From NCBI GenBank assembly GCA_021325495.1, contig JAJPGZ010000010.1:248001-312000 (forward strand): a stretch of 64,000 nt of DNA, written 5' to 3'. The notes under the pieces were generated by a model that was not told the origin of the DNA, did not search any database, and saw only the letters and a program-made list of their open reading frames with translations. Position 1 is the first letter of the stretch; every line of letters starts with the position of its first letter. This DNA is from Spartobacteria bacterium. GTDB lineage: Bacteria > Verrucomicrobiota > Verrucomicrobiia > Chthoniobacterales > UBA10450. Shown in pieces: positions 26,068-36,485 of the stretch. Both the position numbers and the translations under genes were made by a program.

Positions 26068-27567
26068 ATGAGCGACGCCGTCTCGCCGTCACTTGCGCCA
26101 GATGTAGATGTCGATCTTGCGCAAAGCCGTCTTTACAATGTCGATCTTGCGCCGGTTCCCGGGGACAAGCGCAAATGGCGCGTCGGAAGTTTCGCCGCGC
26201 TTTGGATTTCGATGTCGGCCTGCATCCCGACTTACATGCTGGCCTCGTCGCTCATCGGCGGCGGCATGAATTGGTCACAGGCGATCACGACGATTTTTCT
26301 CGGCAACGTCATCGTCGTGATCCCGATGATTCTGAACGCGCACGCCGGCACGCGCTACGGAATCCCCTTCCCCGTTTTTTGTCGTGCGAGTTTCGGTACG
26401 CGCGGCGCGAACATTCCCGCGCTCATGCGCGCGTTCGTCGCATGCGGTTGGTTTGGAATTCAAACGTGGATCGGCGGGAACGCCATTTACAAGATTATGT
26501 CGATCTTCGCGCCGTCGTTAGGCCACGGATCGACATCGAACTTTCTTGGCATCACGCTCGCGCAATTCGTCTGCTTCCTCTTTTTCTGGGCGATCAACAT
26601 GCTCGTCGTTTACAAAGGAATCGACTGCATTCGCTGGTTGTTGAATATCAAAGCGCCGCTGCTCATCGCGCTTGGACTTTTACTTCTGTGGTGGGCTTAC
26701 AAAAACGCGGGTGGCTTCGGCCCGATCCTCGCGCAGCCGTCCGCGTTCGATGTCGATCAACCGAAAGCCGGACAGTTCTTTCATTTCTTCGTTCCCGCGC
26801 TCACCGGCATGATCGGTTTTTGGGCGACGCTTTCGCTCAACATTCCCGATTTCTCGCGTTACGCCGTTTCGCAACGTGACCAGATCGTCGGCCAGGCGCT
26901 CGGACTTCCGCTGACGATGGCGCTGTATGCGTTCATCGGCGTCGCCGTCACTTCCGCGACCACTATTATATATGGCGCGCCGATATGGGACCCGGTGGAC
27001 GTGCTCACGCGCTTCAGTAATCCGGTCGTGCTCATCATCGCCATGCTTGCGCTTTGTATCGCGACGCTCGCCACGAACATCGCGGCCAACGTCGTTAGTC
27101 CGGCGAATGATTTCTCGCATCTCGCGCCGCACAAAATTTCCTTTCGCATGGGCGGGTTGATTACCGGCATCGTCGGCGTCCTCATGATGCCATGGAAACT
27201 GGTGGCCGATCCGAGCGGCTACATTTTCAAATGGCTCGTCGGCTACAGCGCGCTGTTAGGGCCGATCGGCGGAATAATGATCGCGGACTATTACGTTTGG
27301 CGGCGGCGGCAATTGCACGTGAGCGCGCTTTACCGCGAAGACAGCGAATATCGATACACCAACGGATTTAGTTTAATCGCAATCATCGCGTTGTTCGTCG
27401 CGATCCTGCCGAATTTTCCGGGATTTCTTGTCGCGGTGAATGCAGTGAGCGCCGCGGCGGTTCCACCGTTTTTCGTCCGGCTTTACGACTATGCGTGGTT
27501 CGTCGGGTTTGCGATTGCGTTTGTCGTTTACCTTGCGCTGCGCACGTTGAATAAAAGATCGACATGA
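26068..27567 (+). CDS. NCS1-family nucleobase:cation symporter
   Basis: The 499-residue membrane protein has about 12 hydrophobic segments. The NCS1 signatures are [70 protein letters not shown] and the proline-rich [10 protein letters not shown]. The substrate could be uracil, allantoin, hydantoin or a purine; the block suggests a nucleobase or allantoin. The N-terminal tail [20 protein letters not shown] contains two GTCGATCTT words 30 bases apart. The last codons plus the next start lie within another copy (KRST then ATGA). Confidence 0.92.
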   Translation: MSDAVSPSLAPDVDVDLAQSRLYNVDLAPVPGDKRKWRVGSFAALWISMSACIPTYMLASSLIGGGMNWSQAITTIFLGNVIVVIPMILNAHAGTRYGIPFPVFCRASFGTRGANIPALMRAFVACGWFGIQTWIGGNAIYKIMSIFAPSLGHGSTSNFLGITLAQFVCFLFFWAINMLVVYKGIDCIRWLLNIKAPLLIALGLLLLWWAYKNAGGFGPILAQPSAFDVDQPKAGQFFHFFVPALTGMIGFWATLSLNIPDFSRYAVSQRDQIVGQALGLPLTMALYAFIGVAVTSATTIIYGAPIWDPVDVLTRFSNPVVLIIAMLALCIATLATNIAANVVSPANDFSHLAPHKISFRMGGLITGIVGVLMMPWKLVADPSGYIFKWLVGYSALLGPIGGIMIADYYVWRRRQLHVSALYREDSEYRYTNGFSLIAIIALFVAILPNFPGFLVAVNAVSAAAVPPFFVRLYDYAWFVGFAIAFVVYLALRTLNKRST

Positions 27568-28904
27568 AAACGCCCGAGCTTCCGCCATTTGATTTCCAGC
27601 CTAACAAGTACAGCGGCCCGTCAGCCGACGAAGTCGCACGCCTGCGCAAGGAATTCCTCAATCCGGGAATTTTTCTCTACTACAAAAAGCCGCTCATGCT
27701 GGTGCAGGGGCGCATGCAGTATGTCTGGGATGAATCGGGGCGGCGTTATCTCGATGCGCTCGGCGGCATCGTCACCATCTCGGTCGGACATTGTCACCCG
27801 GAAGTTGTCGATCTTGCGAACAAGCAAAACGAGACGCTGCAACATTCGACCACGATTTATCTGCATCCGAACATCACCGAATACGCGCGCGATCTTGCCG
27901 CGAAAATGCCGGGCGAGTTGAAGGTTTGCTATTTCACAAACTCCGGCTCGGAAGCGAACGATCTCGCGCTCCTGATGGCGCGCGCTTACACCGGCAACTA
28001 CGACGTGATTGCGCTACGGAATGCGTATCACGGCGGCGGGACGTCCACGATGGGCCTGACATCGCATCGCACCTGGAAATTTAACGTGCCGCACAGCTTC
28101 GGGGTTGAGCATGCGCTCACGCCCGATCCGTATCGCGGCGTGTGGGGACGCGACGATGTCGAAGCGGGAAAAAAATATGCGGACGATGTGAAGAGCCTGA
28201 TCGATTTCGGAACGACCGGCCAGGTCGCTGCGTTCATTGCCGAATCAATTCAAGGCGTGGGCGGCTGCGTCGTTTTCCCCGATGGTTATCTCAAACACGT
28301 TTACGAACATGTGCGCGCGGCAGGTGGCGTTTGCATCGCCGATGAAGTGCAGGCGGGCTTCGGTCGCACCGGCTCGCACTATTGGGGATTTGAAACGCAA
28401 GGCGTCATTCCTGATATCGTGACGATGGCGAAAGGAATTGGAAATGGGTGCCCACTCGCCGCGGTCATGACGACGCCGAAAATTGCGCAAACGCTCGCGT
28501 CGCGAATTCATTTCAACACTTTCGGCGGAAATCCGGTGGTGTGCGCGCAAGGCCGCGCGATTCTTGGAATCATCGATCGCGAAAAGCTGCAGGCGAATTC
28601 GCTTAAGATCGGCAACAAAATTCTGGCCGGCCTGCGCGAGCTTCAGCAAAAGCACAACATCATCGGCGACGTCCGAGGCAAAGGTCTCATGCTCGGGATC
28701 GAGCTGGTGAAAGATCGACAATCGAAAGAGCCGGCGCGGGAAGAATGTGCGCAGGTGTTGGAGACAGCGAAGGAGCTGGGATTGTTGTTAGGCAAAGGCG
28801 GTTTGTGGGGACAAACCATTCGCTTCTCGCCGCCAATGTGTATCAACGAAGCCGACGCCGATTTTCTCCTCGACGTTCTCGATCAAGCGCTCGCGCGTTT
28901 GTAA
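27564..28904 (+). CDS. Class III aminotransferase, AGXT2-like (beta-alanine/alanine with glyoxylate or pyruvate)
   Basis: The 446-residue PLP enzyme has the AGXT2-type motifs [62 protein letters not shown], the PLP lysine K290 in [14 protein letters not shown], and [14 protein letters not shown]. Mammalian AGXT2 transaminates beta-alanine and beta-aminoisobutyrate with glyoxylate or pyruvate. Here that would join the two halves of the block: amino groups from pyrimidines onto glyoxylate from purines. The ATG lies inside an AAGATCGACATG word and overlaps the transporter stop. Confidence 0.92.
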   Translation: MKTPELPPFDFQPNKYSGPSADEVARLRKEFLNPGIFLYYKKPLMLVQGRMQYVWDESGRRYLDALGGIVTISVGHCHPEVVDLANKQNETLQHSTTIYLHPNITEYARDLAAKMPGELKVCYFTNSGSEANDLALLMARAYTGNYDVIALRNAYHGGGTSTMGLTSHRTWKFNVPHSFGVEHALTPDPYRGVWGRDDVEAGKKYADDVKSLIDFGTTGQVAAFIAESIQGVGGCVVFPDGYLKHVYEHVRAAGGVCIADEVQAGFGRTGSHYWGFETQGVIPDIVTMAKGIGNGCPLAAVMTTPKIAQTLASRIHFNTFGGNPVVCAQGRAILGIIDREKLQANSLKIGNKILAGLRELQQKHNIIGDVRGKGLMLGIELVKDRQSKEPAREECAQVLETAKELGLLLGKGGLWGQTIRFSPPMCINEADADFLLDVLDQALARL

Positions 28905-28938
28905 TTTACCTGACGAGAACAGCGCGATCTATGGCTTC

Positions 28939-29537
28939 TCAGCGCATGTATTTCCAATTGCGCGGCTTCCCTTGCGCCATCCATTCAATCGCAGTCTTCA
29001 ATCGTTCTCGCCGCGTTTCATCGCGCTTGGCTTCCGTTAACCACTCGATGTAATCGCGCCGATTGGTTGCGCTAAAGTTCTCGAACGTCTTGCGCGCTTT
29101 CGCGTTCTTCTTCAGCGCGTCAGCCAAATATTGCGGGACCGGCAACGGTTTGCGTTTCGTCTTCTTCGCAGCCGGCGGTTTGATCTCCTTGTCTTTTAAC
29201 TCCGCCGCCCTTCGCACGTAGCGATCAACGTTTTCTCGTTTGGAAGATCGACAATCGACGTGATCCGGCCGAATTGACCCATCGCTTCCTCTTCCTTCGC
29301 GCGCGTGCCGAAGACGAGCTCGCCATTTTTGAAATGAAACGCGCAATGCTCTTTGAACGCCGCCATCCCGCAAAGGATTCCGCCGTTATAATCGAAATGC
29401 GGCATTCGCCATTTGATCGTTTCCTCGACGGCCGGACAGCCGGCGTGAACGACTTTGCGCAAAAATTTGAGAATCGGTTTCGCGAATTGCTGCGCCTTGT
29501 CGATGTACGTATCGATGCGCGGATCTTTTTTGCCCAT
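28939..29537 (-). pseudogene. YdeI/OmpD-associated (DUF1801-like) protein gene with one frameshift
   Basis: Two frames join to make one normal YdeI-family protein. The first runs from the ATG at 29537 (MGKKDPRIDTYIDKAQQ, KWRMPHFDYNGGILCGMAAFK) to about 29230. The second carries the C-terminal half (RYVRRAAELKDKEIKPP, PVPQYLADALKKN, DYIEWLTEAKRDETRRERL). At the junction, TTGATCGCTACGTG needs one more base to read LIGYVRRA. This is either a recent inactivating deletion or a sequencing/assembly error. A GTCGATCTT word (SIVDLPNEK) sits about 20 bases before the break. Confidence 0.8.
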
Positions 29538-29618
29538 CGCGCCCGGTTGTAAGCAAAACGCCGCCGCCGGCCAATTATTTTCTCGCCTGGTTGGCAAGCC
29601 AGCAGCTATCTCCCAGGC

Positions 29619-30338
29619 ATGCATGTCTCCCCCCGACACTTCACGAACGCGCTTCTCATCGCGCTCGTCGCCATCATTGTTCTGCCCGCGCCGGCGCAGG
29701 CGCAACGTCGTCGCCGTTTGCCCGCAAGTCTGGCCACGGCGGTCGCGTTGCAACCGTTCACGCTCGAGCCGTCGCGCACGGCCACGCGCGACGTTGCCTA
29801 CTACGCGCCGCACGCCATTCCGCATGCGGAAAGATCGACATCTTCATTTGATGACGATGATGATTCTTCATCCGCCAGCACCGGTTCGACTTTCAGCGGC
29901 GAATCCGGGCCGATGGTAAATGGCAATCGCGCTGTTCTTCGTGACGGCGTTGCCTACGCACCTTCGAATGCGCCCGATCGCGTCAAACGCGCGATCTGGG
30001 CCGTGAACACGATCCGCCGCAAACCGTACGTCTGGGGCGGCGGTCACGGTTCGTTCTACGATCGCGGCTACGATTGTTCGGGAACAGTTTCCTTCGCATT
30101 GCACAATGCCGGTTTGTTAGGCTCGCCCCTGCCGTCGAACGATCTAATGCGCTACGGCGAACGCGGACGCGGACGCTGGTTTACGATTTACTCACGACGC
30201 GGTCACACCTTCGCCATGATTGCCGGCCTGAGACTCGACACGACCGATTTCCGTTACGGCGGCGACGTCGGCCCGCGCTGGCATAACGATTACCGCGACA
30301 CGCGCGGGTTTGTCGCGACGCATCCGGTCGGCTTGTAA
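29619..30338 (+). CDS. Secreted NlpC/P60-like (C40) peptidoglycan hydrolase
   Basis: The 239-residue protein has an N-terminal signal peptide (LLIALVAIIVLPAPAQAQ). A low-complexity acidic/serine linker follows (SSFDDDDDSSSAS) at about 75-90. A C-terminal domain of about 120 residues carries PYVWGGGHGSFYDRGYDCSGTV, with the probable nucleophile C153, and RRGHTFAMIAG, with H196 as the probable base. This layout fits cell-wall cysteine peptidases, although the domain is short and diverged. The stop codon is the first part of a TAAGATCGACA word, and a strong hairpin follows. Confidence 0.75.
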   Translation: MHVSPRHFTNALLIALVAIIVLPAPAQAQRRRRLPASLATAVALQPFTLEPSRTATRDVAYYAPHAIPHAERSTSSFDDDDDSSSASTGSTFSGESGPMVNGNRAVLRDGVAYAPSNAPDRVKRAIWAVNTIRRKPYVWGGGHGSFYDRGYDCSGTVSFALHNAGLLGSPLPSNDLMRYGERGRGRWFTIYSRRGHTFAMIAGLRLDTTDFRYGGDVGPRWHNDYRDTRGFVATHPVGL

Positions 30339-30359
30339 GATCGACATCTTACCATTCTG

Positions 30360-30421
30360 CTGTAGAGGCCGCCGTCCCCGGCGGCACATGGACCCGCCGC
30401 TGGGGACAGCGGCCTCTACAG
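30360..30421. terminator. Large GC-rich hairpin between convergent genes
   Basis: CTGTAGAGGCCGC and its continuation GTCCCCGGCGG pair with CCGCCGCTGGGGAC and AGCGGCCTCTACAG, about 25 bases per arm with two or three mismatches. It lies between the NlpC-like gene and the sulfotransferase gene and supplies the sulfotransferase stop codon (CTGTAG). It probably ends transcription from both sides. A similar TGTAGG-bordered element lies at 57643, so it may be a dispersed repeat family. Confidence 0.75.
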
Positions 30422-31180
30422 TTTCCAACTCGAGCAATCCCAGCCTAACAACTGTTCAAGTTTGGCGATGTCTTCCGCGAACTGATTGTAGAGATAGACG
30501 CGCTCTTCCCAGTTCATCGTCCGCTCGTAGGGAACGACGTTGCGGTCTTTGCTGCGCAACGAACGCAGTGGCTCCAATCCCAGAAACGCGAAGATGGAAT
30601 CGACCGTTTCACGTTGTCGATCTTGAAAGTCTTCGAACTTCACAATCTTCATTTGCTCGCGCGGAAACATTTTGAAGTAGCGCTCAAGCTGCCGGGCGTA
30701 AAATCCACGGTCGACATAAGCAAAACGCCGCGCGACCAGCGAAGGCGCATTTGTTAGGCGCTGTCGCTCCTGTTTTACCGCTTCGAAAAAATCAAACGGT
30801 TCGCGTCCCTTGAACCGTTGCATGTTCCAGTGCGCAAACGCACGCTCGGCCGGATGGCGCAAGAGAACGATCAACTTGATCTTCCAGTTGTAATTTGAAA
30901 TGCGTTCGGCCGCGCGCGGGTGATAGAGATAACTCGGCGTGCAATCCCCCGCGATGGTCGTGGCCCCGATGCGCGGATAATGCGCGTGCAGCGTGGCGTA
31001 GTCGACCGGTTCGCGCGTGAAGATTTCATCGTCGTCGAAAAAATGAATCTCCTGTTGATCGCCAAAGGTGACGTGGCGATGCCGATTCAAAAAATAATGC
31101 AGCGCGGTCGTGCCCGATTTTTGCGCGCCGATAATGGCGAAATCCAACTTGTCGATCTTGCGCGGGCGCCAGCCGAACAT
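30416..31180 (-). CDS. Sulfotransferase family protein
   Basis: The 254-residue protein has the 5'-phosphosulfate loop FAIIGAQKSGTTALHYFL near the N-terminus and the 3'-phosphate motif LLRHPAERAFAHW in the middle. This is the pattern of PAPS-dependent sulfotransferases of the heparan-sulfate/Stf0-like type. The acceptor cannot be told from the sequence. The start could be this ATG; the first residues MFGWRPRKIDKLDF include a KID word. It is divergent from the MFS gene with a 22-base gap. Confidence 0.88.
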   Translation of the reverse strand: MFGWRPRKIDKLDFAIIGAQKSGTTALHYFLNRHRHVTFGDQQEIHFFDDDEIFTREPVDYATLHAHYPRIGATTIAGDCTPSYLYHPRAAERISNYNWKIKLIVLLRHPAERAFAHWNMQRFKGREPFDFFEAVKQERQRLTNAPSLVARRFAYVDRGFYARQLERYFKMFPREQMKIVKFEDFQDRQRETVDSIFAFLGLEPLRSLRSKDRNVVPYERTMNWEERVYLYNQFAEDIAKLEQLLGWDCSSWKL

Positions 31181-31202
31181 ATGGAGGAGTGTGGCGCGGC
31201 GA

Positions 31203-32528
31203 ATGAAAAATCAAAGCGAAACCGGCGGCCTGCGCGGAATGTTGCGCGCATTCCGACACCGCAATTTCCGGCTCTACTTCGGCGGACAAAGTATTTCGCT
31301 CATCGGCACCTGGGTGCAGCAGATCGCGCTCAGCTGGACGATTTATCAACTAACCCACTCGAGCTTCTTGTTAGGCCTGGTCAGTTTCGCCGGACAACTC
31401 CCGCTTTTTATCGTCACGCCATTCGCCGGTGTGCTGGTCGATCGCTGGAATCGCCATCGCACACTCGTGATCACGCAGACACTGTCGATGTTGCAGGCGT
31501 TCGCGCTCGCGATTTTGGTCAACGCCGGATTTCTCAATGTCGGACTTCTGATCACGCTCAACGTCGTCGCCGGAATTATTCTCGCGGTCGATCTTACCGC
31601 GCGGCAGGCGTTCATGGTCGAAATGGTCGGCTCGGCGAACGATCTGCCAAACGCGATCGCGTTAAATGCGTTCGTGATCAATGGGGGACGCATGCTTGGC
31701 CCCGCGATCGCGGGCGCGCTACTGACGGTCGTTAGTCCAGCGGTGTGCTTTTATGTCAACGCGATCAGTTACATTCCGGTCATCGGCGCGCTATTGCTCA
31801 TGCGCGTACGCAAACGAAAGATCGACAACGAACCGCACAGCGCGATGTGCGATTTGCTCGAAGGAATTCGCTATTCGTTAGGCTTTCCGCCCATTCGCGC
31901 CGTGCTGCTGCTGGTCGCACTCGCCAGTTTGGTCGGCATGCCCTACGCCGTCTTGATGCCGATCTTCGCCGCGGAAGTTTTGCACGGCGGCGCGCACACG
32001 CTCGGTATTTTGATGACGGCCCCGGGAATCGGCGCGCTCATCGGCACGGTTTTTCTGGCGTCGCGAAAAAGTATTTATGGTGCGGGTCCGCGCGTCGCGA
32101 CTGGCGCGTTTATTTTCGGCGTTGGTTTGCTCATTGCCGGATTTGTTAGCGGTCTCGGCTTCGCCTTGTTCGCGTTCGGGCTCGTCGGCCTGGGAATGAT
32201 TGTGCAGCTCGCGACTTCAAACACCGTATTGCAAACGATTGTTGACGACGACAAACGCGGCCGGGTGATGAGTCTCTACACCATGGCGCTAATGGGAATG
32301 GCGCCGTTCGGAAGTTTGATCGGCGGTGCGCTGGCGCATCGGTTAGGCGTGCCGGCGACTTTCGCGCTCGGCGGCGTGACCTGTCTCGGTGGCGCGCTCC
32401 TCTTCGCCGCGCGCATTCCCAAATTGCGTCCAATGGTGCTGCCGATTTATCGCCGCAAAGGAATCATTCCGGAAGTGGCGGAAGGTTTACAGACGGCGGC
32501 GGCGTTACTGCGCAGCGAGCGGCGTTGA
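31203..32528 (+). CDS. MFS transporter, EntS/DUF894-like
   Basis: I chose the ATG at 31203 (MKNQSETGGLRGML) because the longer frame from 31110 would overlap the divergent sulfotransferase gene. The 441-residue protein has about 12 hydrophobic segments. FRHRNFRLYFGGQSISLIGTWVQQIA is typical of the EntS-like efflux group, and the FAGVLVDRWNRHR loop is the MFS motif A. The substrate is unknown. Confidence 0.88.
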   Translation: MKNQSETGGLRGMLRAFRHRNFRLYFGGQSISLIGTWVQQIALSWTIYQLTHSSFLLGLVSFAGQLPLFIVTPFAGVLVDRWNRHRTLVITQTLSMLQAFALAILVNAGFLNVGLLITLNVVAGIILAVDLTARQAFMVEMVGSANDLPNAIALNAFVINGGRMLGPAIAGALLTVVSPAVCFYVNAISYIPVIGALLLMRVRKRKIDNEPHSAMCDLLEGIRYSLGFPPIRAVLLLVALASLVGMPYAVLMPIFAAEVLHGGAHTLGILMTAPGIGALIGTVFLASRKSIYGAGPRVATGAFIFGVGLLIAGFVSGLGFALFAFGLVGLGMIVQLATSNTVLQTIVDDDKRGRVMSLYTMALMGMAPFGSLIGGALAHRLGVPATFALGGVTCLGGALLFAARIPKLRPMVLPIYRRKGIIPEVAEGLQTAAALLRSERR

Positions 32529-32572
32529 TTGTCGATCTTGTCGTTGTCGATCTTGCGTTCTAGCTTCGCCCC

Positions 32573-34645
32573 ATGATTTCGCGCGTTTTCATCCTTCTTT
32601 TCGCTGTTACCTCAATCGCGTTCGCCGACGAAGGTATGTGGTTGTTCAACAATCCGCCGTTGAAACAACTGAAGGAGAAATATCAATTCGAGCCAAGCGC
32701 GCAGTGGCTCGAGCATCTGCAAAAATCGAGCGTGCGTTTCAACTCCGGCGGCAGCGGCTCGTTCGTTTCGCCTAACGGATTGTGCATTACCAACCATCAC
32801 GTCGGACTCGATACGCTCCAGAAAATTTCGAGCGAGAAAAATAATTATGTCCGCGACGGTTTCTACGCGAAGTCGCAGAAGGACGAAGTGAAAGCGACCG
32901 ACCTCGAGCTGAACGTGCTCATGTCGATCGAAGATGTGAGCGATCGGGTGAAATCGGCGGTCCAGCCGAACATGTCTCCGGACGACGCGAACAAGGCGCG
33001 GAGCAACGCGATTGCGCAAATCGAAAAAGAATCGCGCGAGAAAACCGGGCTGCGGTCCGATGTCATCACGCTTTATCAAGGCGCTCAGTATCATCTTTAT
33101 CGCTACAAACGTTACGACGATGTGCGGCTGGTGTTCGCGCCGGAGGAACAGATCGCGTTTTACGGCGGCGATCCGGACAATTTTGAATATCCGCGGTTCG
33201 ATCTCGATATTTGTTTTTTTCGCGCCTACGAAAATGGCAAGCCCGCTAAGATCGACAATTTCCTAAAGTGGAACACGAAAGGCCCAGCGGACGGCGAACT
33301 GACATTCGTTAGCGGCAATCCGGGACGGACCGATCGACAACTCGCGGTGAGCGAGCTGGCCGAGCTGCGCGATCAGGAAGTTCCGTTTTTGCTAAACATG
33401 TTTTATCGACGCGAAACTTATCTGCATGCGTGGGGCGCGCGCTCTTTTGAAAACAAGCGGCGCGCGCAGGAGGACACGCGTAGCGTCGAGAACAATCGCA
33501 AACGTTATGAAGGCTACGTTGCGGCGTTGCTCGACCCGGAGATTTGGCGCGCGATCGAAGATCGACAAAAGAAACTCGCAGATGTGCAAGGTGTGATGGC
33601 GTTGTTCGACAAGATCAAACAGGCTCAGGACGAAACGGCGAAGGTTTTGCCGATCTACAATTACTTCGAGCAATTCCGCGGGCGGCCGCAGGCGACTTAT
33701 CGTGCGCCGCGCGCGTTCAATGGCACGCTCTTCGAGTACGCGCGGCGGCTGTTGCGTCACGGCGATGAAATGACGAAGCCTAACGGCGAACGTTTTCCGG
33801 AGTTTCGCGATAGCTACAAGGAATCGCTGGAGCTCGAGCTCTTCTCGTCCTCACCCATTCATGATGACTACGAGATTGTGGAGCTGACCGATTCACTCAC
33901 CGACATGGCGGAACGATTCGGAGCGGACGACTCACTCGTTAAGCAAGTGCTTGCCGGCAAATCACCGGCCGATCGCGCGCGAGAATTGGTCACGGGCTCG
34001 AAATTGAAAGATGTCGATCTTAGGAAAAAAATTTACGCGGGCGGCGCGGCCGCCGTTTCGGCGGCAAAAGATCCGATGGTCGAGCTCGCGCGCATGATCG
34101 ATCGCCCGGCGCGTGATGCGCGCAAAGTTTTCGAGGCGCAGGACGAAAATAAACAACAAGCGTACGCGGAAATCGCGAAAGCGCGCTTCGCGCTCGAAGG
34201 CACGAGCAATTATCCGGACGCGACGTTCACGCTTCGGCTCAGCTACGGAACGGTGCGCGGATACGAGGAAGGCGGAAAACAAATTCCGGCGCTCACAAAT
34301 ATCGGCGGTCTGTATCAGCGCGGCGCCGAGCACAACAACGAGCCGCCGTTCGACATTCCGAAGCGCTGGCTCGACCGCAAAGCGAAGTTGAATCCGAACA
34401 CGCCATTTAATTTCGTGAACGACGCCGACATCATCGGCGGCAACAGCGGCAGTCCGGTCGTGAACAGGAACAACGAATTCGTCGGCATCATTTTCGATGG
34501 AAACATTCAGTCGTTAGTCCTCGATTGCATTTTCTCGGACAAACAAGCGCGCGCGGTCAGCACCGACAGCGCGGCGATCAGCGAAGCGCTGCGCAAAGTT
34601 TACGATGCTGGCGCGCTCGCGGACGAAATCGAGAACGCGAAGTAA
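32573..34645 (+). CDS. Secreted S46-family dipeptidyl-peptidase (DPP7/DPP11-like)
   Basis: The 690-residue protein has a signal peptide ([13 protein letters not shown]). The S46 signatures are MWLFNNPP at the mature N-terminus, CITNHHVG with the probable catalytic H76, [22 protein letters not shown] with the Asp region, and GGNSGSPV with the probable catalytic S625. The family removes dipeptides from peptide N-termini in the periplasm. Two direct GTCGATCTT words 15 bases apart lie in the 44-base gap before the start, where a promoter or leader would be expected. Confidence 0.93.
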   Translation: MISRVFILLFAVTSIAFADEGMWLFNNPPLKQLKEKYQFEPSAQWLEHLQKSSVRFNSGGSGSFVSPNGLCITNHHVGLDTLQKISSEKNNYVRDGFYAKSQKDEVKATDLELNVLMSIEDVSDRVKSAVQPNMSPDDANKARSNAIAQIEKESREKTGLRSDVITLYQGAQYHLYRYKRYDDVRLVFAPEEQIAFYGGDPDNFEYPRFDLDICFFRAYENGKPAKIDNFLKWNTKGPADGELTFVSGNPGRTDRQLAVSELAELRDQEVPFLLNMFYRRETYLHAWGARSFENKRRAQEDTRSVENNRKRYEGYVAALLDPEIWRAIEDRQKKLADVQGVMALFDKIKQAQDETAKVLPIYNYFEQFRGRPQATYRAPRAFNGTLFEYARRLLRHGDEMTKPNGERFPEFRDSYKESLELELFSSSPIHDDYEIVELTDSLTDMAERFGADDSLVKQVLAGKSPADRARELVTGSKLKDVDLRKKIYAGGAAAVSAAKDPMVELARMIDRPARDARKVFEAQDENKQQAYAEIAKARFALEGTSNYPDATFTLRLSYGTVRGYEEGGKQIPALTNIGGLYQRGAEHNNEPPFDIPKRWLDRKAKLNPNTPFNFVNDADIIGGNSGSPVVNRNNEFVGIIFDGNIQSLVLDCIFSDKQARAVSTDSAAISEALRKVYDAGALADEIENAK

Positions 34646-34659
34646 TCGCAAGATCGACA

Positions 34660-35349
34660 ATGAAAGTCTCAGTCGTCATTCCGTGTTATAACGAGCGCGG
34701 GACGATTGAACAAATTGTCGCCGCCGTGCGCGCGGCGCCGATCGCGCCGATCGAGATCATCGTGGTCGACGATCACTCGACCGACGGCACGACTGATATT
34801 TTGCGCGATAAACTTTCCGCAACAGTCGATCGGATTATTTATCAGCCGCAAAATCGCGGCAAGGGCGCAGCCGTGCGCGCAGGTTTCGCGGCCGCGACCG
34901 GCGACGTGATCGTGATTCAGGACGCCGATCTCGAATACAGCCCTAACGATTATCCCGTACTGCTGGAGCCGATTCTTTCGGGCGATGCCGATGTCGTTTA
35001 CGGCTCGCGTTTCATGGGCGGGCGTCCGCATCGCGTCCTCTACTTTTGGCACATGATCGGCAATCACGTGATCACGCTGCTCTCGAACATGTTTACGAAC
35101 TTGAACCTGACCGACGTGGAGACGTGTTACAAAGCTTTCCGCGCCGCTGTGATCAAAGATGTCGATCTTCGCGAAGACGGATTCGGATTCGAGGTCGAGA
35201 TCACGGCGAAGATCGCGAAAGCGCGCTGCCGGATTTACGAAGTCGGAATTTCTTACAGCGGGCGAACGTACGACGAAGGCAAGAAGATCACGTGGAAGGA
35301 TGGGGTGCGCGCGATTTACGCCATCGTCCGATACAACCTTTTCGCCTAA
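34660..35349 (+). CDS. Family 2 glycosyltransferase, dolichol-phosphate-mannose synthase-like
   Basis: I chose the ATG at 34660 because it precedes [16 protein letters not shown], the standard GT2 start; the longer frame overlaps the peptidase gene. The 229-residue cytoplasmic enzyme has DDHSTDGT and QDADLEYSP (DxD sugar-nucleotide site) and YGSRFMGG. No C-terminal membrane segments are seen, so it resembles the single-domain DPM1-type enzymes that charge lipid carriers. Start and stop both lie in the repeated words: AAGATCGACAATG at the start and GCCTAACG at the stop. Confidence 0.88.
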   Translation: MKVSVVIPCYNERGTIEQIVAAVRAAPIAPIEIIVVDDHSTDGTTDILRDKLSATVDRIIYQPQNRGKGAAVRAGFAAATGDVIVIQDADLEYSPNDYPVLLEPILSGDADVVYGSRFMGGRPHRVLYFWHMIGNHVITLLSNMFTNLNLTDVETCYKAFRAAVIKDVDLREDGFGFEVEITAKIAKARCRIYEVGISYSGRTYDEGKKITWKDGVRAIYAIVRYNLFA

Positions 35350-35369
35350 CGAAATCGTAGATGTCGATC

Positions 35370-36485
35370 TTACTCGACATCGACGACGACTTTTCCGCGC
35401 GCGTGGCCTTCTTCGAGATAAGCGAGCGCTTGCGGAGTTTCACTCAACGATTTGTAAGTGCGATCGATTACCGGTTTCAATTTTCCCGACTGCATCAGGT
35501 CAGCGATGTAGGCGAGGTCGTCGTGATTGAGTTGCGCGATGAAGAATTTGAATTTCTGGTTGCTGAACTTCGACAAGAGCGGCGTCGTGAATGAGCGCAA
35601 CATGTGCAAGCCGGTGTCCTCGTGCCAGCCCGCGCCGCCGATTCCGACGAGCACGCACAATCCGTCCGGCGCGAGCACGCGCCGGCGCTCGGCGTAGGTA
35701 TGATTTTGCACGTTGTCGAAAATGACGTCGTATATTTGATCGCCCTTGGTGAAATCTTCCTTCGTGTAATCGATGACGCGATCCGCGCCTAACGACTTCA
35801 CAAGATCGACATTGCGTGTGCTGCAAACGCCGGTGACTTCGGCGCCGAGCACCTTCGCGATTTGCACCGCGAATGTGCCGACGCCGCCGGACGCGCCGTT
35901 GATGAGAACCTTTGTGCCGGCGTGCACGTGACCGTGATCGCGCAGACCTTGCAGCGCGGTCGAGCCGGCAACACCAATGGTCGCACCTTCTTCGAATGTA
36001 ACGTTTGCCGGTTTGAGTACGGCGGCGCGATTGGCTTTCGCGCAAACGTATTGCGCCAGCGACCCATCGCGCGCGCCAAGAACTTCGTCACCCGGTTTGA
36101 ACTGCGTCACGCTTTTGCCGACGGCTTCGACGACACCGGCGTAATCGACGCCCGTGCGTGTTTCCTTCGGCTTGCGCAAACCGGTCATCGGACGAAGCGG
36201 CCATCCGCCTCTGAGCATGTGACCATCGAGCGGATTGAGTGAGGCCGCGCGCACGCGCACGAGAATCTGGTTGTCGTCCGGCGTCGGCTTCTCGATATCT
36301 CGAACTTGAAGGACCTCGGGCGGACCGTATTCGCAATGCACGACCGCTTTCATGGGATTGTTAGGCGCGGCGCTGAGATGATCGCACTCGTTAGTCGATC
36401 GCCAATACGCGATGAACAGAAAGACGCCGACGAGTAAGAGCAGAACGAGAATGACGCGCAGTGTCCATTTGAAGAATGTTTTCAT
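35370..36485 (-). CDS. Membrane-anchored medium-chain dehydrogenase/quinone oxidoreductase
   Basis: The 371-residue protein begins with a membrane anchor at about 8-28 (LRVILVLLLLVGVFLFIAYW). An MDR fold without zinc cysteines follows, with ASLNPLDGHMLRG, GVDYAGVVEAVGKSVTQFKPGDEV and the NAD(P) loop INGASGGVGTFAVQIAK. NADPH-dependent reduction of a quinone or enone is likely; the substrate is unknown. It is a close paralogue of 37217-38314, sharing the anchor-border sequence FLFIAYWRSTN. It overlaps the DUF4386 gene upstream by 4 bases. The stop TAA runs into a TAAGATCGACA word. Confidence 0.86.
   Translation of the reverse strand: MKTFFKWTLRVILVLLLLVGVFLFIAYWRSTNECDHLSAAPNNPMKAVVHCEYGPPEVLQVRDIEKPTPDDNQILVRVRAASLNPLDGHMLRGGWPLRPMTGLRKPKETRTGVDYAGVVEAVGKSVTQFKPGDEVLGARDGSLAQYVCAKANRAAVLKPANVTFEEGATIGVAGSTALQGLRDHGHVHAGTKVLINGASGGVGTFAVQIAKVLGAEVTGVCSTRNVDLVKSLGADRVIDYTKEDFTKGDQIYDVIFDNVQNHTYAERRRVLAPDGLCVLVGIGGAGWHEDTGLHMLRSFTTPLLSKFSNQKFKFFIAQLNHDDLAYIADLMQSGKLKPVIDRTYKSLSETPQALAYLEEGHARGKVVVDVE

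Noticed and set aside
34113-34391. Plus-strand 92-codon frame inside the S46 peptidase
   Set aside because: It is a shifted frame of the peptidase gene, basic and without features.
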